Below, piece after piece: positions 15,763 through 16,140 of a stretch of 16,140 nucleotides of DNA. Origin of the DNA: Hyphomicrobiales bacterium. GTDB lineage: Bacteria > Pseudomonadota > Alphaproteobacteria > Rhizobiales > Xanthobacteraceae. Made by a program: the position numbers and the translations under genes. The notes below the pieces were generated by a model that did no database searches, was not told the origin of the DNA, and worked only from the letters and a program-made list of their open reading frames with translations. The stretch spans positions 1 to 16,140 of the forward strand of contig JACQDO010000345.1 of assembly GCA_016201085.1 (NCBI GenBank). The letters are read 5' to 3'. The stretch's first letter is position 1. Each line of letters starts with the position of its first letter.

Positions 15763-16140
15763 ATGGCGGGTAGCGTCAACAAAGTAATCCTCATCGGCAA
15801 TCTCGGCGCCGATCCGGAAATTCGCCGCACCCAGGACGGTCGGCCGATCGCCAATTTGCGGGTCGCCACCTCGGAAAGCTGGCGCGACAAGACCACCGGC
15901 GAGCGCCGCGAAAAAACCGAATGGCACCGCGTGGTGATCTTCAACGAGGGTCTCTGCAAGATCGTCGAGCAGTACCTCAAGAAGGGCTCGAAGGTTTATC
16001 TGGAAGGCGCTTTGCAGACACGCAAATGGACCGACAAAGACGGCCACGAGCGCTACTCGACCGAAGTGGTGCTGCAGGGCTTCAATTCGCAGCTCACCAT
16101 GCTCGACACCCGTGGCGGCGGCGGTAGCGCCGGCGCCGAC
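15763..16140 (+). CDS. ssb: Single-stranded DNA-binding protein (3' end beyond window)
   Basis: The first 126 residues of SSB, open to the right edge. [47 protein letters not shown] and [21 protein letters not shown] are the canonical OB-fold strands with the conserved Trp/Phe residues that stack on ssDNA. After residue ~115 the Gly-rich linker begins ([10 protein letters not shown]); the acidic C-terminal tip that binds partner proteins lies outside the window. SSB coats single-stranded DNA in replication, recombination and repair as a homotetramer. The start is ATG 15763 with GGTGGAG upstream. It is divergent from uvrA, the arrangement usual in alphaproteobacteria and many other proteobacteria. 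Confidence 0.97.
   Translation, partial: MAGSVNKVILIGNLGADPEIRRTQDGRPIANLRVATSESWRDKTTGERREKTEWHRVVIFNEGLCKIVEQYLKKGSKVYLEGALQTRKWTDKDGHERYSTEVVLQGFNSQLTMLDTRGGGGSAGAD

Noticed and set aside
15613..16047. 144-aa minus-strand frame opposite ssb
   Set aside because: Antisense shadow of ssb; the plus frame is an unmistakable SSB.

Overview
The window looks like chromosomal DNA from an alphaproteobacterium of the order Hyphomicrobiales (Rhizobiales), probably near Bradyrhizobium, Rhodopseudomonas or Pseudolabrys. Three things point there: GC-rich codon use, a rhizobial-type palindromic repeat beside trmFO (2081-2137), and a divergent uvrA/ssb pair whose intergenic region carries two perfect alphaproteobacterial LexA boxes (GAAC-N7-GAAC). 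No rRNA, tRNA, CRISPR array or transposase was seen.

Layout. 2-619: 3' part of a squalene/phytoene-synthase-fold protein resembling the complex I assembly factor NDUFAF6, convergent with trmFO (623-2032, minus). Next come the repeat, a strong hairpin terminator and a 51-aa DUF1127 gene (2193-2348, minus). After an AT-rich gap holding a 10+1+10 palindrome, a plus-strand run encodes a ModA-like periplasmic binding protein, an MFS transporter and a MaoC-type hydratase (2766-5227), tightly spaced. A two-helix membrane protein (5313-5564), a sterol-desaturase-family enzyme (5757-6773, minus), a small GNAT acetyltransferase (6849-7124, minus) and a glutathione transferase (7191-7805) follow.

From about 7.8 to 12.5 kb the window is accessory in character: many small, mostly exported or membrane proteins, AT-rich gaps and few recognisable families. 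It holds an orphan secreted protein, an OmpA-like domain protein, an SPW protein, an orphan Flp pilin, a secreted protein that reads as a bacterial version of the ten-cysteine WxxW (CysD) domain of animal mucins, an eight-cysteine secreted protein, a two-gene unit of unknowns including a 47-aa protein, and a secreted 151-aa protein directly behind uvrA. That last gene is followed by a second, diverged copy of the final ~15 codons of uvrA, so it appears to have been inserted at the uvrA 3' end.

12490-16140: uvrA (minus) and the start of ssb (plus), divergent around the two LexA boxes, which is the SOS repair arrangement usual in alphaproteobacteria.

Most notable observations: the mucin-type WxxW protein, the duplicated uvrA tail, a shared G-run leader in front of three minus-strand genes, and two similar FNR/FixK-like sites upstream of two small membrane-protein genes. 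All family assignments are by eye from motifs; no search was run.
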